From the NCBI GenBank assembly GCA_023450535.1, contig JAEXGX010000420.1:1-5499 (forward strand): a stretch of 5,499 bases of DNA, given 5' to 3'. The notes beneath the pieces were generated by a model that saw only the letters and a program-made list of their open reading frames with translations, did not search any database and had not been told where the DNA came from. Below, one piece after another: positions 4,918 through 5,499 of this stretch (its first letter is position 1; every line of letters begins with the position of its first letter). The position numbers and the translations under genes are program-made. This DNA is from Pseudomonadota bacterium. GTDB taxonomy: Bacteria > Desulfobacterota > Desulfovibrionia > Desulfovibrionales > Desulfovibrionaceae.

Positions 4918-5016
4918 ATGGATGCAGCCTTTGAATATCCGGCGCGGCACACTCCGCCCGGCCTTCTTTTTGCTCTTCGCATCCGCCAGAGCATTTCAAC
5001 GTTATTTGCTCTATAA
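4918..5016 (+). CDS. Possible 32-residue leader peptide, doubtful
   Basis: ATG at 4918 opens a 32-codon frame (MDAAFEYPARHTPPGLLFAL ...) ending in TAA at 5014-5016, 24 bases before the helicase ATG. The ATG lies 11 bases after the proposed -10 box, the same geometry as modC (10 bases), so it could be translated from a nearly leaderless message. Only a weak GAAG is available as ribosome site. No similarity is recognised, and the frame may be fortuitous. Confidence 0.2.
   Translation: MDAAFEYPARHTPPGLLFALRIRQSISTLFAL
4988..5012. repeat. AGAGCATTT palindrome, copy 2, overlapping a -10 box
   Basis: AGAGCA (4988-4993) and TGCTCT (5007-5012) are exact complements flanking a 13-base centre that contains the self-complementary AACGTT. 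The left part AGAGCATTT(c)AAC and the right TGCTC match copy 1 at 4781-4805. The last base is also the first base of TATAAT at 5012-5017, so a bound protein could block that promoter. Confidence 0.5.
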
Positions 5017-5017
5017 T
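5012..5017 (+). promoter_or_regulatory. Consensus -10 box (TATAAT) before the helicase gene
   Basis: A perfect TATAAT lies 23 bases before the helicase ATG, in the most AT-rich stretch nearby. The sequence at the matching -35 distance (around 4989-4995, in the palindrome) is poor, so this may be a regulated or secondary promoter, or only AT-rich leader. Confidence 0.4.
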
Positions 5018-5040
5018 ATATATGATTGCTGAAGGATAAC

Positions 5041-5499
5041 ATGACCGACACAACTTTTGATGAAGAACTTGACATCACCGCGCCCGAGGACGCTCTGCCG
5101 TCCCTGCGCCTTGAAGATCTCCCTCCTGCCATGCGGGACGCCTGCGCTCGCGCCTCCTGGACGCGCCTCATGCCAGTGCAGGCTCACGCCCTGCCCTACC
5201 TCATGGCCGGGCGCGATATCATGGTTCAGTCCCGCACGGGCAGCGGCAAGACCGGCGCCTATCTGCTCCCCCTGCTTGATCGCCTCAACGCAACCCACAA
5301 GGGCGTACAGGCGCTTATTCTCACCCCCACGCGCGAGCTGGCCAGTCAGGTAGAACGCGAGGCAAAGCTTCTGTTTGACGGCACCGGCCTCGGCGTCTGC
5401 GCCGTATACGGCGGCGTGGGCTACGGCAAGCAGCTTGACGCGCTCAAAGCAGGCGTTCAGGTTGTTGTGGGCACACCGGGGCGCGTGCTGGATCATTTA
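5041..5499 (+). CDS. DEAD-box ATP-dependent RNA helicase (N-terminal part, runs off window)
   Basis: This is a cytoplasmic RNA helicase involved in ribosome assembly, RNA decay or cold adaptation. The first 153 residues are present and the frame is open to the last base. A short acidic N-terminal extension (1-20) precedes the RecA-like domain. Visible motifs are the Q-motif region TRLMPVQ (41-47, Gln47), motif I SRTGSGKT (64-71), motif Ia PTRELA (96-101), the GG motif YGGVGYGKQ (123-131) and motif Ib TPGR (145-148). Motif II (DEAD) and the second domain lie beyond the window, so the subgroup (RhlE, CsdA/DeaD or other) is open. ATG 5041 is supported by AAGGA four bases upstream. It is separated from the mod cluster by a terminator and has its own promoter candidates. 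Confidence 0.92.
   Translation, partial: MTDTTFDEELDITAPEDALPSLRLEDLPPAMRDACARASWTRLMPVQAHALPYLMAGRDIMVQSRTGSGKTGAYLLPLLDRLNATHKGVQALILTPTRELASQVEREAKLLFDGTGLGVCAVYGGVGYGKQLDALKAGVQVVVGTPGRVLDHL

Overview
The window looks like chromosomal DNA from a Desulfovibrio-type sulfate reducer (Desulfobacterota). This is an inference from the protein style, the fairly GC-rich codon use with mixed third positions, and the promoter style; no 16S or other marker is present. It holds six protein genes: two are cut by the window edges, and the middle four form a molybdate-type transport cluster.

Layout. Bases 2-1000 (minus strand) encode most of an RluA-family 23S/tRNA pseudouridine synthase that runs off the left edge. 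An 85-bp divergent spacer (1001-1085) carries its start signals and a promoter for the mod cluster. On the plus strand follow a short ModC-like ABC ATPase (1086-1850), a divergent ModA-like periplasmic binding protein overlapping it by 23 bp (1828-2586), a 583-bp stretch without a credible gene (2587-3169), a ModB-like permease (3170-3859) and a ModD-like phosphoribosyltransferase homologue (3901-4782). A strong terminator hairpin (4838-4876) closes the unit. A promoter lies immediately downstream, and a DEAD-box RNA helicase gene (5041 onward) runs off the right edge.

How the genes work together. The binding protein would capture an oxyanion (molybdate, tungstate or a relative) in the periplasm and deliver it to the ModB channel, which is energised by ModC. 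ModD is a conserved mod-operon companion whose reaction is unsettled. The order C-A-B-D differs from the usual A-B-C(-D). ModC ends before the C-terminal regulatory domain of classical ModC, and the binding protein lacks the serine-rich oxyanion-binding signatures of E. coli ModA, so its ligand should not be taken for granted.

The least explained part is the modA-modB gap. It contains a hairpin just after modA, a perfect 18-bp inverted repeat with a 5-nt loop, and a 300-bp GC-rich block bounded by imperfect inverted repeats and by a 10-bp A-rich direct repeat. That block could be a MITE-like insertion or a structured RNA closed by a long-range helix. The gap ends with two mutually exclusive small hairpins that both include the modB ribosome binding site. 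Near the helicase gene, two degenerate copies of one AGAGCATTT...TGCTC palindrome are present, one of them overlapping a consensus -10 box.
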